From positions 1-53,501 of the forward strand of contig SVNR01000014.1 in NCBI GenBank assembly GCA_015066815.1: a DNA stretch of 53,501 nucleotides, in the 5' to 3' direction. Each line of letters opens with the position of its first letter. Position 1 is the first letter of the stretch. The notes beneath the pieces are model-generated. The model did no database searches and was not told the DNA's origin. It saw only the letters and a program-made list of their open reading frames with translations. A program made the position numbers and the translations under genes. The DNA is from Ruminococcus sp. Its GTDB lineage: Bacteria > Bacillota > Clostridia > Oscillospirales > Ruminococcaceae. This document shows, one piece after another, positions 8,172 to 16,108 of this stretch.

Positions 8172-10316
8172 TTATTGATTTAGTAATTTACGCTTCATCA
8201 GGCAAAGATCAAGTATATTCAATCGTTCATCTTTGCAAAGGTCGCCTGCTTTCCGGTCAGAAATTGATGCATTCGGTACAGCAAGTAGCCACTTCTGCAA
8301 AGCAACAACATCGGAAACATTGAATACTCCGTCTGCATTTACATCGCCTTCTGAAGTACGAGGTGTCCATTCGGATATTGCTTTCATAGACGGAGTCCAT
8401 GAAGGTCGGATTTCTCCCTGTTTCAGTGGAATGCAAGCTACAGAAATTGTTGTATCCTTGGTGTTTGTCAGATGGACAGCGAGTTTTCTGTAATTACTGT
8501 TGTCCGTTTGATTTGGTACGACAGGAGATGTTGGCAGGGATTCGGCGTTCATCACAGTGAATTTACCATCATCACTGATAATTTCTACCCACATTTTCTC
8601 CGAATCGACGGTAACAACAGCACTTCTGCCGTCCTTACTAACCTCGATCTGTCCCTTGGTGTGAGCAAACCAGTATACTTCACCGGGAACATTAAGAGAG
8701 ATTTCGTCCTGAATGACAACGCATTCCTTGTCCTTTATCATTTTCAGTCCACGAACAACGCTTTCTGCACCACTTGACTTATATGCGTCAGTTAAATCAG
8801 TGACAGCATAGGCCTCATTGCCTCCGCTGAAACTGCTTATAAGGCATTCTGCACCTTCCTGTTGATCAAGCTCTTCAGATGGATTTATTACAAGTGTATT
8901 ATGACCTTCAGCTCTTATTCGGTAAGAATATTGGCGATTCGGAAGTTCATACTGCTCATTTCCAAGATCGGTAAAAAATCTTGTGCCGTTTGACTCGATA
9001 TAGAATGAACCTAAATCGTAGTGACCGTGATACTTATAGTTGTTTGTGCCGACATGAAGCGCCGCAACGACCCCGCTTTCATTCCATGTGTTTCTGAAGC
9101 TGGCATTTGATGCTCCGACCTTTCCCCAGTCAGTAGGACTGTATTCGATGGAATCAGGAATCTTATCTTCATCAATCCACAGAAGATCAAGATAATTAAA
9201 ACTATTGTTTGGTATTTTTGCAATACGAGTGGCAGCTATATCGTATGAGTTAAAATAATCACCTAACCATAGAAGAACTGCCCAGCCTGTGTCACGACTG
9301 TCACCGTCGTCGCCGAAGCTGAAGGATTTTGATGTGTTGGAACTCATATATCGGATAAAATCAACAGATTTACGAAGTCCTTCAAAATCAGCAAGACCGT
9401 AATCAGTTCCTGTGGCACTTGTCAGCGAGGAGGAATATAAGCCAAGATAATATGTGGCATAATCCCAATAGCCTAATCCTTCACTATATGTTCCGTCTTT
9501 TGCACTGTAGGCACGGCGTACAAAAGAATATGACTCCTTATAAGCATAGGTAAGGACCTCAGAAGCGATGTTTCTTGCATCGGTTTCATCTCCGATTGCA
9601 AGCGCTGCCATGTTCATACTTCCATTGCAGACAAGTTTCCAGTTATCTCCCGGATAATCCTGATACCAGCGGTAAGTACGGGTTCGTGGCTTGTCCTCAT
9701 AATCCTCCATGACCTGAGTGAGTCCTTTTTCAATCAGATTTTCTCTGATGAATAGCCTTTGATCATCATTCATCCAATGATAGAGCCAGTCATAACCGAG
9801 TGCAAAGGCTGTACTCATTTCAGCGGTATCAAGAAAATGACTTGGATTCCAATCCTTAAAACTACATGCCGATTCAAGCTCTTCATAGCATCGCTGAGCA
9901 TATTTTTCATCTCCGAAAACATTGTATGCCATAGCAAGTGCAGCAACACGTCTCTGTATTCTTTTCGATGTTTCAAGAAGACGAATTCCGTCAGGAATTT
10001 CATATTGTGATACAGGCTGATTAAGGAGTCTGTCCGCTTCATTGCGAAGCTTAGTAAGAAGAATGCCTGTTACTGAGTCGTTTCCGATATTTGCTTTCAG
10101 TTTTTCAAATTTCTCATCAGACATGATGATACGTGGATGAGTGTACATTCCGTTCTTTTCAATTATATCACTGATAACCTGTTTACCGTCAATAAATTCA
10201 CCTTGATTTTCCGTTGCGGAACTGACTGAACCGATATCCTCCGCAAATGAATGGGCCGTCATTATGTTGATTATCATGACCATAACAAGCAGAATGCTTA
10301 ATAGCTGTTTTTTCAT
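8172..10316 (-). CDS. Secreted heparinase II/III-like protein with C-terminal dockerin
   Basis: The 714-residue product has a signal peptide (MKKQLLSILLVMVM..., cleavage near AHSFA-ED), an all-helical toroid-like N-terminal half and a beta-rich C-terminal half. The motif YHGHYDLGSF is typical of the heparinase II/III C-terminal domain. These enzymes are polysaccharide lyases acting on acidic glycans. The last 60 residues form a type I dockerin with two duplicated Ca-binding segments (GDVNADGVFNVSDVVALQKW and GDLCKDERLNILDLCLMKR), so the enzyme is predicted to dock to a cellulosome scaffoldin. The second loop deviates from the usual D-x-N/D pattern. Substrate (pectin-, alginate- or heparin-like) cannot be read from the sequence. 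Confidence 0.85.
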   Translation of the reverse strand: MKKQLLSILLVMVMIINIMTAHSFAEDIGSVSSATENQGEFIDGKQVISDIIEKNGMYTHPRIIMSDEKFEKLKANIGNDSVTGILLTKLRNEADRLLNQPVSQYEIPDGIRLLETSKRIQRRVAALAMAYNVFGDEKYAQRCYEELESACSFKDWNPSHFLDTAEMSTAFALGYDWLYHWMNDDQRLFIRENLIEKGLTQVMEDYEDKPRTRTYRWYQDYPGDNWKLVCNGSMNMAALAIGDETDARNIASEVLTYAYKESYSFVRRAYSAKDGTYSEGLGYWDYATYYLGLYSSSLTSATGTDYGLADFEGLRKSVDFIRYMSSNTSKSFSFGDDGDSRDTGWAVLLWLGDYFNSYDIAATRIAKIPNNSFNYLDLLWIDEDKIPDSIEYSPTDWGKVGASNASFRNTWNESGVVAALHVGTNNYKYHGHYDLGSFYIESNGTRFFTDLGNEQYELPNRQYSYRIRAEGHNTLVINPSEELDQQEGAECLISSFSGGNEAYAVTDLTDAYKSSGAESVVRGLKMIKDKECVVIQDEISLNVPGEVYWFAHTKGQIEVSKDGRSAVVTVDSEKMWVEIISDDGKFTVMNAESLPTSPVVPNQTDNSNYRKLAVHLTNTKDTTISVACIPLKQGEIRPSWTPSMKAISEWTPRTSEGDVNADGVFNVSDVVALQKWLLAVPNASISDRKAGDLCKDERLNILDLCLMKRKLLNQ

Positions 10317-10413
10317 AACCTTACCTCCTGAATAATGATATAGTATATATTTCCATGGCTTGTCTTTACCTTATTCATAAACTGACAACTCCTTACTGTT
10401 TTCTATTGTTTCT

Positions 10414-10443
10414 ATTATAAATATGGTGGGTTAAAGTTGTCAA
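10414..10443 (-). promoter_or_regulatory. Promoter for the heparinase-like gene
   Basis: On the minus strand TTGACA (10443-10438) is followed after 18 bp by TATAAT (10419-10414), about 100 bp before the start codon. Confidence 0.6.
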
Positions 10444-10504
10444 GTATTATTATAATATATCAATTAACTAAAGAATGTATTTAAAGCACATGATTAGTGT
10501 CATC

Positions 10505-10533
10505 TTGTTTTTGTGAACCTGATGTGATATAAT
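10505..10533 (+). promoter_or_regulatory. Promoter for the AAA ATPase gene
   Basis: TTGTTT (10505-10510) and TATAAT (10528-10533) are 17 bp apart, 36 bp before the ATG. Confidence 0.6.
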
Positions 10534-10569
10534 AGCTTTATAACTACGAACAAAGGAAGTGTTTTCTAT

Positions 10570-11700
10570 ATGCCGAAGGTATTTAATGTTACCGGCAACT
10601 GTAACCCTAAACAGCACTACATGGTTGATCTGACAAGCAGACTCGAAGTCATAAAGGGTATGATCGATGCCGGACAGTATATCACCATAAACAGAGCAAG
10701 ACAGTATGGAAAAACTACCACGCTCATGGCATTGGAAGAGTTCCTTGCAGATGAATACTATGTGCTGAATATGGACTTTCAGTTTGAAATGAGCAGTTCT
10801 ACGTTTAAGGATGAAAACAGTTTTGCCTGCGCATTTGCAAAAGCATTTATTTTTCTTCTGAAAAATATTCCTGTTACAAAGGAAATTAAAAACGCACTGA
10901 ATGAATTAAAAAGCGAAATAAGTGACAGCTTGGGGTTGGTAGATCTTTTTAGACAGCTCAGTGAGGTTTGCAAAGCTGCCGATAAACCAATAGTTCTTTT
11001 TATAGATGAAGTAGATCAGGCATCAAACAATCAGGTTTTTCTTGACTTTCTTGCACAGTTAAGAGGTGCATATATCCGCAGAGATAAGTTTCCGACGTTT
11101 CAGTCTGTGATACTTGCAGGTGTTCATGACATCAGAAATCTTCAATTGAAAATCAGACCGGATTCTGTACATAAGCATAACAGTCCATGGAATATCGCTA
11201 ATGCACTTGAGATTGATATGAGCTTTTCTCCTGATGATATTGCAGGAATGCTAAGTGAATATGAGTCTGATTATCATACAGGTATGGATATCAAAACAAT
11301 GTCAGAGCTGATCTATGACAACACTTCAGGATATCCTGTTCTTGTTTCAATGTTTGGAAAAATACTTTCCGAACAGCTTACAAAACTATCTGATTTTCCA
11401 AGCCTGACATCATCGTGGACACGAGAAGGATTTTTGAAGGCTAAAAAACTTATGCAAGAGAAACGCATGCCGTTATTTGAATCTCTGATTAATAAGCTTG
11501 AAACAAACGACAGGCTCAGAAATCTGATTTATCGTGTATTGTTTAACGGTGAAAGAATATCATTCAACATTTATGATGCGACGATAAACGAAGCGGTTAT
11601 GTATGGTTTTCTGAAAAATGCTGATGGTATCGTTTCTGTTTCCAACAGGATTTTTCAGGATACGCTGTATGAATGGTTTTTATCCCAGGAACTATGCTGA
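10570..11700 (+). CDS. AAA-like ATPase, probably lacking its C-terminal nuclease domain
   Basis: The 376-residue protein has a Walker A variant in RARQYGKTTTL (about residue 43) and Walker B in IVLFIDEVDQ (about residue 141). The family is AAA-like proteins that read NxxGxCxPxxHYMVDL at the N-terminus and normally exceed 500 residues, ending in a PD-(D/E)XK-like nuclease domain. Here the frame stops soon after FQDTLYEWFLS. The usual C-terminal tail of the family reappears directly downstream in another frame (next entry). These genes are frequent and often multicopy in Ruminococcus; their role is unknown. The truncated product may still bind ATP but not cut DNA. Confidence 0.75.
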   Translation: MPKVFNVTGNCNPKQHYMVDLTSRLEVIKGMIDAGQYITINRARQYGKTTTLMALEEFLADEYYVLNMDFQFEMSSSTFKDENSFACAFAKAFIFLLKNIPVTKEIKNALNELKSEISDSLGLVDLFRQLSEVCKAADKPIVLFIDEVDQASNNQVFLDFLAQLRGAYIRRDKFPTFQSVILAGVHDIRNLQLKIRPDSVHKHNSPWNIANALEIDMSFSPDDIAGMLSEYESDYHTGMDIKTMSELIYDNTSGYPVLVSMFGKILSEQLTKLSDFPSLTSSWTREGFLKAKKLMQEKRMPLFESLINKLETNDRLRNLIYRVLFNGERISFNIYDATINEAVMYGFLKNADGIVSVSNRIFQDTLYEWFLSQELC

Positions 11701-11783
11701 GCTTCAACTTTAACAAGAACAAAGAAATAGGAACACATACTATACAGCTTGGCGATAAGACTATTTTTGAAGCGGTTGTCTGA
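11682..11783 (+). pseudogene. Detached C-terminal tail of the AAA/PD-(D/E)XK family
   Basis: In a frame shifted relative to the preceding gene, this segment reads MLSFNFNKNKEIG then GDKTIFEAVV and stops. That is the tail I know from full-length members of this ATPase family. The roughly 130-150 residues that should lie between are missing, so an internal deletion with a frame change explains the arrangement. Confidence 0.5.
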
Positions 11784-11838
11784 ACTGTCGATATGCTTTG
11801 GTTTAATGAAAATAAAATCAATCAAAAAGGAGCTTGTT

Positions 11839-12396
11839 ATGAATAATACCAAAATAATTGCAAAAAGCAAAATAACTGATAAAGCGTTTATAATCATGAT
11901 TTCTGTTGCGTTTTCTGTAATCCTTCCACAGATTTTTCATGCTATAGGCGCGGTTTCCGGAGCAGGTGCGTCAGTAGGAAGTATGCTGCTTCCGATGCAT
12001 GTACCTGTATTATTTGCCGGCTTTGTATGCGGTCCTGTAGCTGGACTTGTTGCCGGAATATTAAGTCCTGTTCTGAGTTTTGCAATTTCCGGAATGCCGT
12101 CAGCAGTTCTTGTTCCGTTTATGATGGCGGAACTTAGCGTTTATGGATTTGTAGCAGGAAAACTATCATCTGCAAAGACGAACGCTTTTTTTTCATTGAT
12201 TATTACGCAGTTTTCAGGAAAAATAGCGAGAGCTGTTATGGTTATAGCAGCTGTATATGTTCTGAACAGTACTTGTGTTTCTGTAGACTCCATAAAAGCT
12301 TTTATGATCACCGGAATTCCGGGTATGGTATTACAGTGGATTCTGTTTGCTGTTTTTTCTGAAAGTATAAAAGAAATGAGAAAGAAATATGAGTGA
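11839..12396 (+). CDS. ECF transporter substrate-binding (S) component
   Basis: I place the start at ATG 11839, behind AAAAAGGAGC; the frame is open further upstream. The 185-residue product has about five or six hydrophobic helices and the small-residue-rich SVGSMLLPMHVPVLFAGFVCG region typical of ECF S components, small membrane proteins that bind a vitamin or cofactor precursor and use a shared EcfA-EcfA'-EcfT module. No energising module is adjacent, as is usual for group II systems. It overlaps the DUF1893 gene by 8 bp, so the substrate is probably connected with the following two genes. The substrate itself cannot be read. Confidence 0.75.
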   Translation: MNNTKIIAKSKITDKAFIIMISVAFSVILPQIFHAIGAVSGAGASVGSMLLPMHVPVLFAGFVCGPVAGLVAGILSPVLSFAISGMPSAVLVPFMMAELSVYGFVAGKLSSAKTNAFFSLIITQFSGKIARAVMVIAAVYVLNSTCVSVDSIKAFMITGIPGMVLQWILFAVFSESIKEMRKKYE

Positions 12397-12811
12397 TATT
12401 CTGAAAGCAAAAGAACTTCTTTACGAAGGTGATTTTACATGTGTGTTGTGTAATAATGATATCGTATATGTCAGTAAGGAAAAAGGTATTTCACCTATGC
12501 TTGATTTTATTATGGATGGTGTTGAGCTTGTAGGATTTTCGGCAGCTGATAAAGTAGTAGGGAAGGCAGCGGCAATGCTGTTTGCAAAAGCAGGAGTAAG
12601 AGAGGTTTATGGCGAAGTGATGAGTAAGGAAGGCATTGCTTTTCTGGAAAGTCATGATATAGCTTATTCATATCAGGTGCTTGCAGAGAATATTATCAAC
12701 AGAAAGGGCGATGGGATTTGTCCTATGGAAAATGAAGTTGAAAATATCAATGATACAGATATCGCATATGATTTACTTATCAAAAAACGTAATGAATTAA
12801 GAGGAGTGTGA
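12389..12811 (+). CDS. DUF1893-family protein
   Basis: The 140-residue protein matches the DUF1893 pattern: an N-terminal LLYEGDFTCVLCNND strand pair, GISPMLDF, then DKVVGKAAAMLF and a C-terminal CPMENEV segment. The fold is cytidine-deaminase-like in my memory of the family, but the catalytic function is not established. It is translationally coupled to the S component upstream (8-bp overlap), and its TGA lies 2 bp before the next ATG. The tight arrangement suggests the three genes act on one compound. Confidence 0.75.
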   Translation: MSDILKAKELLYEGDFTCVLCNNDIVYVSKEKGISPMLDFIMDGVELVGFSAADKVVGKAAAMLFAKAGVREVYGEVMSKEGIAFLESHDIAYSYQVLAENIINRKGDGICPMENEVENINDTDIAYDLLIKKRNELRGV

Positions 12812-12813
12812 AT

Positions 12814-13929
12814 ATGAAAAAATTAGGTTTTGGCTGCATGAGACTGCCTGTTCTGGATGCAGATAATCAGAAAAGCTTTGACATAGAACAAATCTGTAAA
12901 ATGGTTGATTCATTTCTGGAAAAGGGATTTGTTTATTTTGATACAGCATATATGTATCATGATTTTGCAAGCGAAAACGTTATGAAAGAGGTTCTGGTTG
13001 ATCGTCACAGCCGAGAGAGCTTTATGCTTGCTACTAAGCTTCCTACGATGTTTCTTAAAGAAAAAGAAGATATGGAGCGTATATTTAATGAACAGTTAGA
13101 AAAAACAGGAGCAGGGTATTTTGATTATTATTTGCTTCACTGTCTGAATACTAAAAACTACGAAACAACAGAGAGGCTTGACGCATTTGGCTTTGCTATG
13201 AAGAAAAAGTCGGAGGGTAAGATAAAAAAGCTTGGTTTTTCATTTCACGACAGTGCAGAGCTGCTTGATAAGATCCTTACAGATCATCCCGAAACTGAAT
13301 TTGTCCAGCTGCAGATAAACTATCTGGATTGGGAAAACGATACAGTTCAGTCACGCAAATGTTACGAGGTAGCTTTAAGACACAATAAGGAGATTATTGT
13401 AATGGAACCTGTAAAAGGTGGGACACTTGCAAATGTTCCTTTGCAGGCAGAGAAGCTGTTCAGAAGCCATCAGCCGGAAATGTCAGTTCCGTCATGGGCT
13501 ATCAGATTTGCTGCAAGTCTTGATAATGTTTCACTGGTGCTTAGCGGAATGAGTAATATACAGCAGCTTGAAGACAACATGAGTTATATGAAGAATTTTA
13601 TACCGCTTACGGATGAAGAAAACTCTGTATGTATGACTGTTGCAGATATAATCAATATGAAAATCTCCATTCCATGTACATCGTGCAGATACTGTACAGA
13701 GGGATGTCCGATGAATATACCGATTCCGGATTATTTTGAGCTTTACAATGCAGAAATGCAGGAAATAGAAAAAAGCTTTACTGTTCAGGGTACATACTAC
13801 GATAATCTTATTCTCAGATACGGAAAAGCTTCGGATTGCATATCATGTGGTCAATGTACAGAGCATTGTCCGCAGCATCTTGATATTCCGGATTATTTGA
13901 AAAAGGTAGCAGAAGTTTTTGAAAACTGA
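12814..13929 (+). CDS. Aldo/keto reductase with two C-terminal [4Fe-4S] motifs
   Basis: About 371 residues from ATG 12814, preferred because GAGGAG lies 9 nt upstream. The N-terminal 270 residues are an aldo/keto reductase barrel with the tetrad Tyr in FDTAYMYHD and Lys in LATKLP. The C-terminus carries two ferredoxin-like clusters, CTSCRYCTEGCP and CISCGQCTEHCP. This subfamily is widespread in anaerobes and probably passes electrons between NAD(P)H, the Fe-S clusters and a carbonyl substrate; physiological substrates are mostly unknown. It is the last gene of the ECF-S/DUF1893 unit. Confidence 0.85.
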   Translation: MKKLGFGCMRLPVLDADNQKSFDIEQICKMVDSFLEKGFVYFDTAYMYHDFASENVMKEVLVDRHSRESFMLATKLPTMFLKEKEDMERIFNEQLEKTGAGYFDYYLLHCLNTKNYETTERLDAFGFAMKKKSEGKIKKLGFSFHDSAELLDKILTDHPETEFVQLQINYLDWENDTVQSRKCYEVALRHNKEIIVMEPVKGGTLANVPLQAEKLFRSHQPEMSVPSWAIRFAASLDNVSLVLSGMSNIQQLEDNMSYMKNFIPLTDEENSVCMTVADIINMKISIPCTSCRYCTEGCPMNIPIPDYFELYNAEMQEIEKSFTVQGTYYDNLILRYGKASDCISCGQCTEHCPQHLDIPDYLKKVAEVFEN

Positions 13930-13980
13930 AAAATAAAAAAATCTGCACTTACTGCAGAGTTATACGCGTTACATAAGGAT

Positions 13981-14012
13981 CCCATATACTGAAGTCAGAA
14001 TCAGTATATGGG
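13981..14012. promoter_or_regulatory. 12-bp perfect hairpin before the ABC exporter gene
   Basis: CCCATATACTGA and TCAGTATATGGG flank an 8-nt loop. No T run follows on the plus strand. It could be an operator or a leader structure of the transporter mRNA. Confidence 0.4.
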
Positions 14013-14067
14013 ATTTACAAGTATGTTTGAAAACTATAATCGCCAAAAAAGAAATGGAGTGATTGTT

Positions 14068-15927
14068 ATGCCGCCAATGGGAGGCCCCAGAAGACAAAGC
14101 TTTTTAACCGAAGAAGAAAAGAAAAACCGTCCTAAAGTTACAAAAGGTCTCTTAAAACGTATCTTTTCCTATCTTAAACCTTACTGGAAACAGATGCTTG
14201 TGGTGATGACTGCAATTGTCGTTTCATCAGTTCTTAATCTCATGCCGTCTGTACTGACAGGTAAGATTATTGATGAAGGACTTGTCGGGCGGAATATGCA
14301 GAAGCTTGTTTTTTTCATCGTTCTTTCTTTGATTGTTACACTGGGTGCCAATCTTATCGGTGTGCTTGAAAGCTACATGAATACCTGGATAGCACAGCAT
14401 ATCACTTATGATATGCGCAACAGAATGTATCTTCATCTGCAAAAAATGCCTCATCGTTTTTTCACTTCAAATAACCAGGGGGATATCATTACCCGAATGA
14501 CAAGTGATATTTCCGGTGTACAGCAGATTATTACAAATACGCTTACAAGCATTCTTTCCAACTCTATTACGCTGATCGCGGCTTTGATAGTGATGTTTCA
14601 GCAAAGCTGGGTGATGGCACTGGTTGGGATAGTTGTCATTCCTTTGTTTATTATTCCGACACGTAGTGCAGGTAAAACCCGCTGGTCAATTACAACAGAA
14701 TCTCAGGCCTGCAGTGATGAGATCAACGGTATACTTAATGAAACCATGTCAGTGAGCGGTCAGTTGCTGGTCAAGCTTTTCGGAATGGAAAGATCAGAGT
14801 ACCTTAAGTATGAAGAAGCCAACAGTCGTATGGTAAAGCTGAATATCCGTGAGAGCATGGCCGGCCGTTGGTTTCGTGTAGCGCTAAGTACATTTTCCGG
14901 AATAGGCCCTATGCTGTTGTATCTTGCCGGAGGTATTCTTATGATGCAGTCTGACAGCAGTCTTACGGTTGGCGACATCACTGTACTGGTGGCGTTGCTT
15001 GGAAAAATGTATGGTCCTGTAAATCAGCTGCTGAATATACAGGTCGATTGGATCCGCTCAATGGCAATGTTTACACGTATCTTTGAATACTATGATATGC
15101 CTGTTGAAATAGCATCTCCTGCCGATGCTGTTGTTCCTGCTGAGCCTGCCAAAGGTGAAGTACAATTCAAAAACGTGGGCTTTTACTACGAAAAAGACCG
15201 TCAGATTCTTTCGGACATAAACTTTTCACTTGAGAGTGGTAAATGTATTGCAGTTGTAGGGCCATCAGGTTCAGGTAAGAGTACTCTGGTCAATCTTATC
15301 CCAAGACTGTGGGATGTTACTGCAGGAACAGTCAGCTTTGACAACGTTGATGTTCGTCAGCTTGACCTTGCTTATCTGCGTAAAAACATTGGTATTGTCA
15401 GTCAGGAAACTTATCTTTTCAATGGTACTATACGGCAGAACCTGCTTTATGCAAAGCCGGATGCAACAGAGGAAGAACTGATAGATGCGTGTAAAAAAGC
15501 AAACATCTATGATTTTATTGAAGGTCAGGAGACAGGACTTGATACTGTAGTAGGAAATCGTGGACTGAAGCTTTCGGGCGGAGAAAAACAGCGTATTTCA
15601 ATTGCAAGAGTTCTTCTCAAGGATCCTGCGCTTATGATTTTTGATGAGGCTACTTCAGCACTTGACTCTATTTCGGAGCAAAAGATACAGGATGCTATTG
15701 AACCACTGATAGCATCGCGCACAAGTATTCTTATTGCTCACAGACTTTCTACAATTCTTGCTGCCGATGAGATCCTTGTTATAAACAATGGTATAATTGC
15801 AGAACGTGGAACTCATTCTGAACTGATCGCAATGGACGGTGTATATGCGCAGTTATATGAAACTCAGTTTTGCAGGACAGATAGTAATCGTTCCGAATCC
15901 TTTGAGTATACTGAAGGGGAAAAATAA
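14068..15927 (+). CDS. ABC exporter half-transporter (fused permease and ATPase)
   Basis: The chosen ATG 14068 follows GGAGTGATT and gives a product of about 619 residues. A six-helix type 1 exporter membrane domain occupies roughly residues 35-310. The nucleotide-binding domain has Walker A GPSGSGKST (about residue 400), Q-loop IVSQETYLF, signature LSGGE (about 501), Walker B LMIFDEATSALDS and H-loop AHRLST. The N-terminal PPMGGPRR stretch is typical of the Firmicute multidrug/lipid-type exporters that act as homo- or heterodimers. No partner half-transporter is adjacent, so a homodimer is likely. The substrate is not evident. Confidence 0.88.
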   Translation: MPPMGGPRRQSFLTEEEKKNRPKVTKGLLKRIFSYLKPYWKQMLVVMTAIVVSSVLNLMPSVLTGKIIDEGLVGRNMQKLVFFIVLSLIVTLGANLIGVLESYMNTWIAQHITYDMRNRMYLHLQKMPHRFFTSNNQGDIITRMTSDISGVQQIITNTLTSILSNSITLIAALIVMFQQSWVMALVGIVVIPLFIIPTRSAGKTRWSITTESQACSDEINGILNETMSVSGQLLVKLFGMERSEYLKYEEANSRMVKLNIRESMAGRWFRVALSTFSGIGPMLLYLAGGILMMQSDSSLTVGDITVLVALLGKMYGPVNQLLNIQVDWIRSMAMFTRIFEYYDMPVEIASPADAVVPAEPAKGEVQFKNVGFYYEKDRQILSDINFSLESGKCIAVVGPSGSGKSTLVNLIPRLWDVTAGTVSFDNVDVRQLDLAYLRKNIGIVSQETYLFNGTIRQNLLYAKPDATEEELIDACKKANIYDFIEGQETGLDTVVGNRGLKLSGGEKQRISIARVLLKDPALMIFDEATSALDSISEQKIQDAIEPLIASRTSILIAHRLSTILAADEILVINNGIIAERGTHSELIAMDGVYAQLYETQFCRTDSNRSESFEYTEGEK

Positions 15928-15962
15928 TTGATAGGATATTATTTCCTGAACAAATGAAATAC

Positions 15963-15991
15963 TTGTGGAACGAATTGAAATATGATATAAT
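15963..15991 (+). promoter_or_regulatory. Promoter for the LRR-dockerin gene
   Basis: TTGTGG (15963-15968), 17 bp, TATAAT (15986-15991). The leader of about 110 nt has no recognised riboswitch. Confidence 0.6.
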
Positions 15992-16108
15992 TTCATTGTG
16001 TATAAGCTTATTACGGGAGCTTTGAAATGATTACAGGTGGGCCGATAAGCCCCTATAAAAAACAGTAAAATTATACAAAGCTTACAGCGAAAAGAAAGTG
16101 AACCCCTT

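Noticed and set aside
15928-16108. Riboswitch in the leader of the LRR-dockerin gene
   Set aside because: GGGAGC and GGGCCGATAAGCCCC can fold locally, but I could match no known riboswitch core.
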